In this document: piece by piece, positions 56,410 through 64,000 of the stretch
Layout: every line of letters starts with the position of its first letter
Position numbering within the stretch: position 1 is the first letter of the stretch
From: Rothia uropygialis
GTDB lineage: Bacteria; Actinomycetota; Actinomycetes; Actinomycetales; Micrococcaceae
Direction: 5' to 3'
Length of the DNA: 64,000 nucleotides
Assembly: GCF_004137765.1 (NCBI RefSeq)
Contig: NZ_NOIS01000005.1
Span: 248,001 to 312,000, forward strand
The notes under the pieces: generated by a model
Seen by the model: the letters and a program-made list of their open reading frames with translations, nothing else
What the model was told of the DNA's origin: nothing
Databases searched by the model: none
Program-made: the position numbers and the translations under genes

Positions 56410-56458
56410 GGAGGGTCCTCCGGTTAGTGTGACACGGAAACGGATGAACCTCCGCTTT
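56410..56458. promoter_or_regulatory. Two inverted repeats between tetR and the reductase gene
   Basis: CGGAGG-GT-CCTCCG (56410-56423) is a perfect repeat that includes the tetR SD. AAACGGA-N6-TCCGCTT (56439-56458) has 6 of 7 matching pairs and lies near the reductase promoter (TTATCT/TATAT region, 56463-56475). Either could be the TetR operator; their sequences differ. Confidence 0.4.
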
Positions 56459-56489
56459 ACCTCGTTATCTTATATGAAGGGTCGTCACG

Positions 56490-57392
56490 ATGCCTGCTCA
56501 CCACAACACAGACGCCCAGCGCCCCGGAGGTCCAGGGTCGATCGCCGGCCACACGGTCGCCAGGGTCGGATACGGGGCGATGCAGCTCGTGCGATCCAGC
56601 ACCGACCGCGCCGCCGCAATCTCGCTGCTGCGCCGAGCCGTCGAGCTGGGTGTGAACCACATCGACACCGCCCAGTTCTATGGGGACCAGCTGGTCAACC
56701 AATATCTGGGGGAAGCGATCCGGCCTGAGGACGGTGTGGTGATCGTCAGCAAGGTCGGATTCGACCCGGCCCCCGGCGGTCCCTTCCCGATGCGCCCGGC
56801 GCAGCGTCCGGAGGAACTTCGCGCGAGTGTCATGACTAATCTTCGGACCCTGAAGCTGGAGCAGATCCCCGTCGTGAACCTACGTCGGCCGGAGAGCGGG
56901 GGCCGCATGCCCTTGCCCGCGGATCAGGCGGTGAACCTGGATGACCAGGTCGCCGCCATGACAGCGATGCGTGAGGAGGGGCTGATCGGCGACTTCGGGA
57001 TCAGCAACGCCCCGGAGGGCGAGGTCCGCCAAGCGATCTCCGCCGGGATCGTCTGCGTGCAGAATGCCTACGGTCTGCTGTCCCGCGGGGACGAAGCGAT
57101 CGGCGCGCTGTGCCAGGATGAGGGCATCGCCTGGGTCCCGTTTTTCCCCTTGGGCAGCGCATTTCCCGGGACACCCTCGGTCAGCGATCTCCCCGCGGCC
57201 CGTAACGTAGCCGCCGCGCTCGGCGCCACGCCTGCCCAGGTCGGTCTCGCCTGGCTGCTCCACCATTTCCCGACCTGCCTGCTCATCCCGGGCACGGGGT
57301 CCTTCGAGCACCTCGAGGAGAACATCGCCGCCGGCTCCCTGGTGCTGGACGACCAGATGCTCGCCGTCCTCGACCAGGCCGCCGCGGCCTGA
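56490..57392 (+). CDS. Aldo/keto reductase
   Basis: 300 residues, TIM-barrel NADPH-dependent oxidoreductase. Catalytic Asp and Tyr are in HIDTAQFYG and Lys in VIVSKVGF. The usual active-site His (as in DLVQIHW) is Asn here, in IPVVNLRRPES; I recall this VNLR variant from other actinobacterial members. NADPH contacts are in the C-terminal LLIPGTGSFEHLEENI. AAGGG lies upstream of ATG 56490. Substrate unknown; the divergent TetR gene suggests induction by a small toxic aldehyde, ketone or xenobiotic. Confidence 0.9.
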   Translation: MPAHHNTDAQRPGGPGSIAGHTVARVGYGAMQLVRSSTDRAAAISLLRRAVELGVNHIDTAQFYGDQLVNQYLGEAIRPEDGVVIVSKVGFDPAPGGPFPMRPAQRPEELRASVMTNLRTLKLEQIPVVNLRRPESGGRMPLPADQAVNLDDQVAAMTAMREEGLIGDFGISNAPEGEVRQAISAGIVCVQNAYGLLSRGDEAIGALCQDEGIAWVPFFPLGSAFPGTPSVSDLPAARNVAAALGATPAQVGLAWLLHHFPTCLLIPGTGSFEHLEENIAAGSLVLDDQMLAVLDQAAAA

Positions 57393-57849
57393 ACCCTCCG
57401 CGCACCTCTTCACCTGTGGAGCGGCTGCCGTACTGCCCGCGACCGCGGCGTCACCGCGGAAGGTGATCGACGGGCTGCCTACGAAGCGCTTCGGTGCGCA
57501 GGTCGGACTCGTCTATACGAACTGAACCTGCGACGGAGTCGTTCGCCAGACCGTCGAACCACGTGATGGCGATGGTGGCATCGGGGCGGAACAGGTCGCC
57601 CCGTGGGAAGTGCTTGTTGTTGTCGACTTCGGCATTGGTCACACTGTTCACCGCCGAGCTCGCATCCTAAATTGTGCGAGTCAGTGGCTGCGGATGTTGA
57701 AAGCGCCTCCGCGTCGTGTGAACTATTGGCCGGGCCGTCTGGGATCAAACACGGCACCTACCGTTGCCCGCACCCGGCCTGCGGCGACAAACCTCGCCCC
57801 AGCATCGGGAACGTCATGGCCAACGAGAACCAGGCCGTCACCTTCTCGT
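57393..57849. other. Gene-poor stretch with coding-like debris
   Basis: 457 nt between the reductase and DUF6350 genes with no complete gene I recognise. The plus frame at about 57745-57855 (IKHGTYRCPHPACGDKPRPS and on) has strong G/C third positions and a CPHPAC cysteine pair but no start. The minus frame at 57451-57651 is similarly coding-like. CCGCGG repeats near 57440 form a small hairpin. It looks like remnants of inserted or deleted genes; no IS ends or target duplications are visible. Confidence 0.5.
57451..57651 (-). pseudogene. Short coding-like frame, possible gene remnant
   Basis: 66 codons from a GTG, ending in TGA. Third positions are mostly G or C for the first two thirds (for example KHFPRGDLFRPDATIAITWF), as in real genes of this window. 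There is no SD, and I recognise no family. It may be the C-terminal end of a deleted gene or a small real protein. Confidence 0.3.
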
Positions 57850-59748
57850 TCATTTCCGGCGCCGACCGGGCCGCGCGATCACCGGACGTTTTTCCGGAAC
57901 GTTGTGGGGTTCCTCGGGGACGGAAGGCTCAGATTCCTCGGGCTCCGACGCCTTGGTTCTTCCGGGTCCTACCGGTCCCCGTTCCTCTGTGGAAGGTTCT
58001 TCCGGAGTCGCGTCCGGAGCGGCCCACGGCAGATCTGATTCCGCGAAGGAAGTCGCGGAAGTCTCCGGAGGTTCAAGGGACCAGTCGCCATTCGTGGACG
58101 ACGACTGTGCTTGATCACGCTCCGGACGGAACCTGCGCAATCGTGCGAGCGCGCTGACCTGGTCGGAGTCGCGCTCCTTCGATTCTGCTTCCGGTTTCGG
58201 AGGCGCCGACGACGAGGCGTCCGACTCGGGTTCGGGCGCTTGGGAGACTCTGGTCGATGAGGCCCCGACCCCGGATGCCTTCGGTTGGACCGGTTGTTCC
58301 GGGGACTTCCCGTTCCGGTGAGAGACGGGTTCCGAGGCAGGTCCCGATGCCGTGGTCCGAACTCGGGGTTTCCGGTCGGGGGAATTCTGGCCGGGGTTCT
58401 TGGGCTCGGCCGACGCTTTCCGTCCTCCTTTCACGGCGCGGGCCGGACGGGGCTCATGGCTGACATCGGTCGTCGGGTCGTGCTCGATCCACGGACCAAT
58501 GAGCTGACCGATGATTGCGCCGATCGCTATGGTCACTGCGGTCCAGAGACCCGTCGTCCAGGGATGCGGGCCGAAATCGGTGAAGCGTCCCACACCCAAA
58601 GATCCGTGTGCCAACGCGGCGAACAGGCACGCGGCCAAGCCGACAAGTACTCCCAACGAAATGGCCAGGATCAGCCCGGAGAGCACGGCGGCCAGCCATC
58701 GCCACGCGAGCTTGAGGGTCAGCCACTCATCGAGGTGGTTCTCCCCGTCCCGAATGAAGTACCAGCCGGCCATGGCGCCCGCGAGAATCGGGAATGCAAG
58801 AACAACGTAGGCCCACGCGGTGGGTTCAGCCGGAACGGCGCCGAGGATCGGCAGCGAGGGCAGAGCACCCGCATGAGTCGCGGCAGGCGAAATCACAGTT
58901 CCCTGACCGACGGCGAAACCCGCCCCGTTGCCCCAAGCCATCCCAAAAATCATCAGATTGGGCAGCAAAGCGAACTGAACTAGGGTCACCGAGATGTCAC
59001 CGAGGAACCCTGCGTGGAGCCCTTGGTAGAGAGAAATCATGCGGTTCCAGTGGAAAAAGATCGAAAGACCCGTGAGCAAAGCGCCCGTCGCAAGGATCCC
59101 GACGATGCCGACCCATGCCGCTCGAATGAGGGAAACCACGTATGCTCCGGTCCACCTCGAATACTGGCTGTAGCGTTCGGACAACTTCTCCGGGTCTATC
59201 CCAACCAGGCGCAACCACGAGCCCGCAACCTGGTGACCGCCCCAGAACATACCCACCATCAAGACTCCGAGCGGAACGATCGCCGAGACCCCCGGATTGC
59301 TCGAAAGCGCGGACGTGCTCGTGACAAGGCTCAAGGCAACCCCAATGACGATGTACATCACAGCCCCGCCCACGAGGGCTTGCCAGAACTGTCCCTCATA
59401 GGATGCCCGAGCAAGCCTTTTCCCGGCTCGGCGCGCAAAGAGGAGCAAGACCACGGTCAGTCCAAGCGGGGTGAAGGTCGCCAGACCCTCGACCGCCTCC
59501 GTGGATTCCGACATGGGAATGTCAATGTGGAGCCCCACGCCGTGTCCGGCGAGCCACAGCTGGCCTGTTCCGGCGAGCACGGCCACCGGCGATCCCGGGA
59601 AACCGAGTGAAGCCCAACCGATCAGGACCAGAACGACAATGACCAACCACGATCCGAGGCTGGTCAGGAGAATTTCGATCATCGCCTGAAGCCAGAGCGG
59701 CATAGGCAACGACCGGGAAGGCGAGGGTCTACGAGGCGTCTTCTTCAT
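57850..59748 (-). CDS. DUF6350 multi-pass membrane protein
   Basis: 632 residues: about ten membrane helices in the first 410 residues, then a roughly 220-residue Pro/Ser/Glu-rich disordered tail. The integral part matches the actinobacterial DUF6350 family, which normally lies near purN/purH and sucCD; a role in cell division or envelope has been suggested from context only. The tail's final residues (about 57853-57900) run into the debris region, so the native C-terminus may have been changed. ATG 59748 has no clear SD. Confidence 0.82.
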   Translation of the reverse strand: MKKTPRRPSPSRSLPMPLWLQAMIEILLTSLGSWLVIVVLVLIGWASLGFPGSPVAVLAGTGQLWLAGHGVGLHIDIPMSESTEAVEGLATFTPLGLTVVLLLFARRAGKRLARASYEGQFWQALVGGAVMYIVIGVALSLVTSTSALSSNPGVSAIVPLGVLMVGMFWGGHQVAGSWLRLVGIDPEKLSERYSQYSRWTGAYVVSLIRAAWVGIVGILATGALLTGLSIFFHWNRMISLYQGLHAGFLGDISVTLVQFALLPNLMIFGMAWGNGAGFAVGQGTVISPAATHAGALPSLPILGAVPAEPTAWAYVVLAFPILAGAMAGWYFIRDGENHLDEWLTLKLAWRWLAAVLSGLILAISLGVLVGLAACLFAALAHGSLGVGRFTDFGPHPWTTGLWTAVTIAIGAIIGQLIGPWIEHDPTTDVSHEPRPARAVKGGRKASAEPKNPGQNSPDRKPRVRTTASGPASEPVSHRNGKSPEQPVQPKASGVGASSTRVSQAPEPESDASSSAPPKPEAESKERDSDQVSALARLRRFRPERDQAQSSSTNGDWSLEPPETSATSFAESDLPWAAPDATPEEPSTEERGPVGPGRTKASEPEESEPSVPEEPHNVPEKRPVIARPGRRRK

Positions 59749-59856
59749 CGCCTCTCATCATGTCACGCGGCACGGCATTTGGCTTTTAATCCACAGTTCA
59801 ATCTGACGTCATCTGATCCTCGCACGAAAGTCCGGGCGAGACGGTTGTCTTGGATT

Positions 59857-61203
59857 GTGCGAATCCTGATGGTTGCGGAATCTTTTGTCCCTCATCTCAG
59901 CGGTGTCACGACCTCGCTCTTGCGAAGCGCCGAGAACCTGCGTCGGCGTGGCCACGAGGTGATGCATTTGGCTCCGTCCGGTCGCGGGTTCAAGCCCTCG
60001 AACTGGTCCCCTGCTTTGTTTCCGCGCTTTCCCCGCGGGGCCCCGTCCGGCGCCGTGCACGAAGTCCGGCGGCCGGAGGAATTCGGCCCCGTTGCCTTGG
60101 CCCCTGGACAGGCGTTCGAAGAGATCGAGGGCGTCCCGACCCTTCGTCTGCCTTCGTTGCCGTTGGCCGGTTATCCCACGCTCCGCTTCTCCCTGGGAAC
60201 CGTCACTGCCGTTCGCCGGATCATGGCCGACTATCGGCCCGACATCGTGCACGTCGCGTCGCCTTTCGTTCTGGGGGCTCGCGCCGTGAACGCAGCCAAG
60301 AGCCTCGGGATCCCGTCGGTCGCCGTGTATCAGACGGACGTCGCCGCCTATACGCACCGGTACGGGATGCCATGGCTCGAGACAACGGCCGACAAGCGCA
60401 TAGCGTCGATTCACTCGTGTGCAACCCTGACGCTGGCTCCTTCCCGGTCGTCCATGGCTTATTTGGAGTCGTTGGGTGTTCCACGGGTCTTCAAATGGGG
60501 CCGCGGCGTCGATACCGGACTCTTCAACCCCAATCACCGCAGATCGTCGATTCGGGTCTCCTTGGGTGCAGGGCCGGACGATCTCCTCGTCGGTTTCGTG
60601 GGACGCCTCGCATCGGAAAAGCAGGTCGAGGACTTGCGCGTGATTCAGTCGCTGCCGGGGGTCAGACTCGTGGTGATCGGAAGCGGACCTGAGGCCCAGC
60701 GCCTCCATTCGACCTTGCACCGAGCAGTTTTCGCCGGCCAGCTGACCGGAACAGTGCTTGCCGAGCACGTTGCGAGCCTCGATATCTTCACCCATCCAGG
60801 CGAATTCGAGACTTTCGGCCAAACCCTTCAGGAAGCCATGGCCTCGGGCGTGGCGACGGTTGCTGTAGGAAAGGGCGGGCCACTGGACATCATCGACGAC
60901 AACGTGACCGGCAGGCTCTACGAGCCCGGGCAGCTCGGTATGCTGCGCACCATAGTCGAATCGCTCAGGGACAACAGGGCGAGGTCCCGCCTCGCCGCCA
61001 ACGGGCGCGAAGCCATGGAAGCGAAGTCCTGGACCGCGACGTCGCTCAAGCTGGAGAGCTACTACCATCGTGCCGCGGAATTTCACAGGACGCGGCAGTT
61101 GAGCCGTTGGAGGGACGAGCGCCATAGCGCCGGAGGCAGAAACAGCCAAGCCCCGTCACGTTACGGCGCTTCGGGCCACGGTCGACGGATCGGGTCGGTC
61201 TAG
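59857..61203 (+). CDS. GT4 glycosyltransferase (GDP-mannose type, MgtA-like)
   Basis: 448 residues. The N-terminal domain starts RILMVAESFVPHLSGVTTS, the hallmark of GDP-mannose-dependent mannosyltransferases of the DgmA/MgtA/PimB group. The C-terminal GT4 domain has FVGRLASEKQVEDL, the nucleotide-contact HPGEFETFGQTLQEAMASG (E-x7-E motif) and VAVGKGGPLDII. It probably adds mannose to a lipid or glycolipid on the inner membrane leaflet. The start is GTG 59857 at the family N-terminus. Its stop overlaps the PIN-toxin stop by 3 nt in convergent orientation. Confidence 0.88.
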   Translation: MRILMVAESFVPHLSGVTTSLLRSAENLRRRGHEVMHLAPSGRGFKPSNWSPALFPRFPRGAPSGAVHEVRRPEEFGPVALAPGQAFEEIEGVPTLRLPSLPLAGYPTLRFSLGTVTAVRRIMADYRPDIVHVASPFVLGARAVNAAKSLGIPSVAVYQTDVAAYTHRYGMPWLETTADKRIASIHSCATLTLAPSRSSMAYLESLGVPRVFKWGRGVDTGLFNPNHRRSSIRVSLGAGPDDLLVGFVGRLASEKQVEDLRVIQSLPGVRLVVIGSGPEAQRLHSTLHRAVFAGQLTGTVLAEHVASLDIFTHPGEFETFGQTLQEAMASGVATVAVGKGGPLDIIDDNVTGRLYEPGQLGMLRTIVESLRDNRARSRLAANGREAMEAKSWTATSLKLESYYHRAAEFHRTRQLSRWRDERHSAGGRNSQAPSRYGASGHGRRIGSV

Positions 61204-61640
61204 TTTTCCTTCCAGGGATTCTGTGCCTCGACTCCCCACGACCGATAAACGTCTGATTTCGAAGAGATCACCGTCAAATCGTGAACCAGAGCAGTGGCGG
61301 CCACCAGGCCTTCCACCGCGGCGCCGGTCCACGACGCACCGGGGTTCTGACCGGTGCGCAGAATCGACTGGGGAGTCGACCGGCCCGCCCATTCCCGGGC
61401 GACCTCCGAATCCACATCGAGGACATGATCGTCGAATCTTTCGATCAACTCGTCCAGCCATCGCTCCGTTTCCTGCTGCGGGTACAAGCCCCGCAGCTCT
61501 CCCAAGGAGAGTGTCGAGAGAAAAAGGGTCCGGTGGACCCGGCGACGCAAGAAAGCAACGATCGTGGGATTCGGCCGGGAACGACGGATTTCCGCAAGGA
61601 CGTCCGAGTCGAGCAGGAGGCCCCGTGAGCCTGAACTCAT
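61200..61640 (-). CDS. PIN-domain toxin (VapC-like)
   Basis: 146 residues. PIN nuclease pattern: LLLDSDVLAEI (first acidic), LGELRGL (Glu), VEGLVAATALVHDLTVIS (third acidic, Glu instead of the usual Asp), and a C-terminal GVEAQNPW block; the TrN-DF element is SSKSDVYRSW. VapC toxins cleave tRNA or rRNA when freed from antitoxin. The ATG overlaps the upstream small gene's TGA (ATGA), the classic toxin-antitoxin arrangement. The open frame to 61844 is not used. It converges with the GT4 gene. Confidence 0.85.
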   Translation of the reverse strand: MSSGSRGLLLDSDVLAEIRRSRPNPTIVAFLRRRVHRTLFLSTLSLGELRGLYPQQETERWLDELIERFDDHVLDVDSEVAREWAGRSTPQSILRTGQNPGASWTGAAVEGLVAATALVHDLTVISSKSDVYRSWGVEAQNPWKEN

Positions 61641-61828
61641 GCGGCGCTTTCGACCGCCAACTCGACGATCGGCTCGCCGGTGCCGGCGGGTGCCAGCAGG
61701 AAGTTGAGGAACTCTGACCGCGCGGAGTCGACGCGGGCGTAGTCCTGAATGCTCATGGCCTGATAGCCACGAGATACGGGAACGGCCGAGGAAAAATCGG
61801 GACGGACGGTGTTGTTGGACATTGCCAT
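61637..61828 (-). CDS. Probable antitoxin of the PIN-toxin pair
   Basis: 63 residues (61 if Met3, ATG 61822, is used). The C-terminal half (YARVDSARSEFLNFLLAPAG) is polar and helical; I see no clear RHH, Phd/YefM or AbrB DNA-binding motif. The call rests on its size, its position just before the toxin and the ATGA overlap. It may bind DNA as well as the toxin, but that is not visible. SD is weak. Confidence 0.65.
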   Translation of the reverse strand: MAMSNNTVRPDFSSAVPVSRGYQAMSIQDYARVDSARSEFLNFLLAPAGTGEPIVELAVESAA

Positions 61829-62064
61829 CAGCGCAAGCGCGCAATCCTTTCGATGCTCTTGCCTATACCAAACTACTTCTGCCGCGTACGGCGAATATAG
61901 ACCGCTTCGTCATCCGAGCCACCCTTGAACATGGGGTTGGCGCTCAACCAAGTCGGAGCTTGTCAGTTGAGTCTCTTGAAGCTGTGTTCAAGCATACCCA
62001 GGGATCGGCCGTCTTGAAAAGTCTCTCCTCTGAAGTTTTCCTCAGAGGTACTAGATTGGAAGTT
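61829..62064. other. Divergent regulatory region, antitoxin / SWIM-protein gene
   Basis: 236 nt with no gene. CTTGAA occurs three times (61924, 61975, 62013) and once inverted (61987), including the perfect repeat CTTGAA-N6-TTCAAG (61975-61992). CCTCTGA-N8-TCAGAGG (62027-62048) is a perfect 7-bp repeat just before TAGATT (62052-62057), which lies 7 nt from the ATG at 62065. It looks like a repressor site on a leaderless promoter. Confidence 0.45.
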
Positions 62065-64000
62065 ATGCCATTTCCCGCTCAGCAGATGCCGGTATCTGTC
62101 GCGCAGATCATCAAAGCAGTCGGCCACAACGCGTTTGGCCGAGGCGAGCGCTACTACCGCGCGGGCAAAGTGCTGTCCGCCGCCTACGACGCCGATAGCC
62201 TGACGTTCTCGTCCAAGGTTTCCGGCAGCGAGCGGCACACCTATTCACAGACCGTCATCTTTCCCGAAGAGACGAGCCCTCACTCGGCGCCTTTCCACTC
62301 TTTCTGTTCGTGCCCGGTGGGAACCAATTGCAAGCACGTGGTCGCCGCGCTCCTGGGCTGGTTTCACGAAGGGGGCTGGGGCGCTCCCTCGGAGTCGCAG
62401 CCCATTCGGTCTGCTTCCCAGGCAGATCATGAGGATCCGAGCCCGACGTCGCACAGTGATTCCGTGCCTGAAGCCGTCAAGCGGTGGTCCGAGGACTCCG
62501 GCGTGTCCTTGCCTGCCTCGGCACTGGAGACCTTCACCAGTTTCAAGAAGAGCGGCAACTCGAGCGAGGCGCCCTCGAATCGCGCCTTGGGTGACATGCA
62601 GTCCTCGTGGCGCCGCCAAATGACCAGGGCGCTTCAGTCGCAACGGTCCTTCGGGAGCCAGCACACGAATCCGGTTCCCAGCGCGCTCGACCTCGACGTC
62701 GAGGTACCTCAGCATTACTGGTTCGGTCGCCAGTCCAGCGATTCGCCGGCGCCGGTTCGGCTCACCGCCCGCCCTCTGAAATTGGGTACTCGGGGCCGCT
62801 GGATCAAGGGGGGACTGAATTGGAACGTCTTCTCGGGATCTCCCCAGCAAGATGTTGGTATACCTCCGGAGCACGCAGCCTGGTTCCGCGAATTCTATTC
62901 CGTGGTACAGCCCGACCAGAATATGTACGCTTCGACGCACGATTACGTTTCGCTGGACCACGTCTCCTCGCCTCTCATGTGGGACCTCTTGGAGAGAGCT
63001 GCGGGGTTGGGCATCGCGCTGCTGGTCCGCGGCAGGCCGGTCACCGTCGGGCTCGCCCCCGAAACCCGACTCGAATTGCGCGTAGGACGGAACGAAGCCG
63101 GCGGTTTGGATGTTTCTCCGGGGTTCCGGTTGGTTATCGACGGGGAGACCCCTTCGACCAACTGGGTCCCCGCAAGCTCCGTTTTTCCACTGGGCAATAC
63201 TCACGCACCCCAGGCGTATTTTGCCTTGGGCGGAACGCTGCACACGGAGTACATCAGAGACGCCGAGGCGTCATCGGCCTGGGGAAGCACACGGCCAAGT
63301 CCCCTCCCCGATCTGGCCGCCGCAGCCTTGGAAGAAGATTGGGTCTCGGAAGACACTGAGCTTCTCTTCATGCCTCTCTCGGAAACGCCCAGCCAACTGG
63401 CCCGATCGATCGCCGAGGACGGTGGTCTGGCCATCCCCGAGCCGGATGTTCGGGATTTCGCCGAAGACTTCTATCCCCAGATTGCGCGCCGGGTTCCGAT
63501 TTTCGCGGACGGTAACGCCGCATCCGCCCTCCCCGAGGTCCAAGAACCCGAGCTGATTTTCGAGGTGGCTTTCGACGGGAGCGAGTCGGATCCGGAGGGT
63601 GTCTCCATTTTTCCGGCCTCGTCCGACTGGTACTGGAGTTATCCCGAGTCGCCCATCGTATGGCCGGATGATCTGAGTGAAGATCCGGAGAATCTGCACT
63701 CCGAAGGGGGCGAAGGTCAGGGGCGGATTCGTGTCCCGGTCGGCGTCGGACACCCGGATCCGTTCCGCGAGGTCAGGGACAACGAACTCGAGCATTCGGT
63801 GATTTCGGAAGTCCGTCGCGCTTTGCCCGAAATTCCGTTCCGGCAGACACGCGTGTCTGGCTGGGAGACTCACGACCTTGTCGAACGGGTCATCCCTGCC
63901 GTCGAGGCCGTGCCGCACGCAACGGTGGTGGTCCACGGCGAACTCCCGGAATTCAAGTCCCTCGATTCGGATGCGCAGATCACGGTCTCGGTCGAGTCCA
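62065..64000 (+). CDS. SWIM zinc-finger protein, probable SNF2 helicase N-terminus (3' end missing)
   Basis: An open frame of 645 codons from ATG 62065 to the window end, without a stop. A SWIM zinc finger (C81-x-C83-x5-C89-x-H91 in FCSCPVGTNCKHVVAAL) lies near the N-terminus. The next about 550 residues resemble the long N-terminal region of bacterial SWI2/SNF2 DEAD-like ATPases with SWIM domains (HepA type), rich in beta/acidic segments; the ATPase motifs themselves would lie beyond 64000 and are not seen. Such proteins are thought to act in transcription recycling or defence. No SD; TAGATT is 7 nt upstream. Confidence 0.78.
   Translation, partial: MPFPAQQMPVSVAQIIKAVGHNAFGRGERYYRAGKVLSAAYDADSLTFSSKVSGSERHTYSQTVIFPEETSPHSAPFHSFCSCPVGTNCKHVVAALLGWFHEGGWGAPSESQPIRSASQADHEDPSPTSHSDSVPEAVKRWSEDSGVSLPASALETFTSFKKSGNSSEAPSNRALGDMQSSWRRQMTRALQSQRSFGSQHTNPVPSALDLDVEVPQHYWFGRQSSDSPAPVRLTARPLKLGTRGRWIKGGLNWNVFSGSPQQDVGIPPEHAAWFREFYSVVQPDQNMYASTHDYVSLDHVSSPLMWDLLERAAGLGIALLVRGRPVTVGLAPETRLELRVGRNEAGGLDVSPGFRLVIDGETPSTNWVPASSVFPLGNTHAPQAYFALGGTLHTEYIRDAEASSAWGSTRPSPLPDLAAAALEEDWVSEDTELLFMPLSETPSQLARSIAEDGGLAIPEPDVRDFAEDFYPQIARRVPIFADGNAASALPEVQEPELIFEVAFDGSESDPEGVSIFPASSDWYWSYPESPIVWPDDLSEDPENLHSEGGEGQGRIRVPVGVGHPDPFREVRDNELEHSVISEVRRALPEIPFRQTRVSGWETHDLVERVIPAVEAVPHATVVVHGELPEFKSLDSDAQITVSVES

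Overview
The window is chromosomal DNA from a high-GC actinobacterium, most probably a member of the Micrococcaceae (Arthrobacter/Kocuria/Rothia relatives). The evidence is the strong G/C third-position bias, a mycothiol gene (mca), an actinobacterial eno-ftsB-DUF501-ppx block, a short-chain Z-isoprenyl synthase paired with a hemolysin-III gene as in Mycobacterium, a four-gene sdh cluster, DUF4307 and DUF6350 proteins, and frequent GTG/TTG starts. I cannot name the species from sequence alone. Most genes are on the minus strand and most are ordinary chromosomal genes.

Layout. 1-8.6 kb: the end of a prepilin peptidase, uppS, trhA, mca, DUF4307, greA, ilvA, an AI-2E-type permease, a Bax-inhibitor-1 protein and a tRNA-Leu(UAA). 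8.7-15.4 kb: ndh, an orphan mycosin-like protease, ppx, DUF501, ftsB and eno. 15.5-28 kb: a nucleoside uptake and salvage locus (BMP lipoprotein, ATPase, two permeases, cdd, deoA, an unusual 598-residue low-complexity protein, add, mazG) preceded by an M20 amidohydrolase. 28-31.6 kb: sdhCDAB. 31.9-39 kb: manC, a 2H phosphoesterase, trpS, exonuclease III, folD and glyA. 39-42.4 kb: a fused beta-phosphoglucomutase/GH65 phosphorylase. 42.5-52.8 kb: a glucuronide catabolism operon (lacI-type regulator, uxaC, uxuB, uidA, GPH transporter, manD, gluconokinase, BASS transporter). 52.9-55.6 kb: purH, purN and a divergent membrane protein. 55.8-57.8 kb: an inserted-looking TetR/aldo-keto reductase pair followed by gene debris. 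57.9-64 kb: DUF6350, a GT4 glycosyltransferase, a PIN-domain toxin-antitoxin pair, and the first 645 codons of a SWIM-finger protein that is probably a SNF2 helicase and runs off the window.

How the genes work together. The BMP-type importer brings in nucleosides. Cdd and Add deaminate them, DeoA phosphorolyses pyrimidine nucleosides, and MazG cleans up aberrant NTPs. The glucuronide operon imports beta-glucuronides, hydrolyses them, and converts glucuronate through fructuronate and mannonate to 2-keto-3-deoxygluconate; no KDG kinase or aldolase is in the window. PurH/PurN and FolD/GlyA are linked through one-carbon folates.

Nothing here is an obvious new defence or mobile system: I see no CRISPR array, prophage or intact IS. 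The points most worth following are the tRNA-Leu(UAA) with a short class-I-size variable loop, the 598-residue protein with YezG-like ends inside the nucleoside operon, a set of genes whose start codon sits 6-7 nt after a TANNNT box (probable leaderless transcripts, including a mutually exclusive divergent pair at purN), and a promoter/hairpin arrangement in the greA leader resembling the GraL situation in E. coli.
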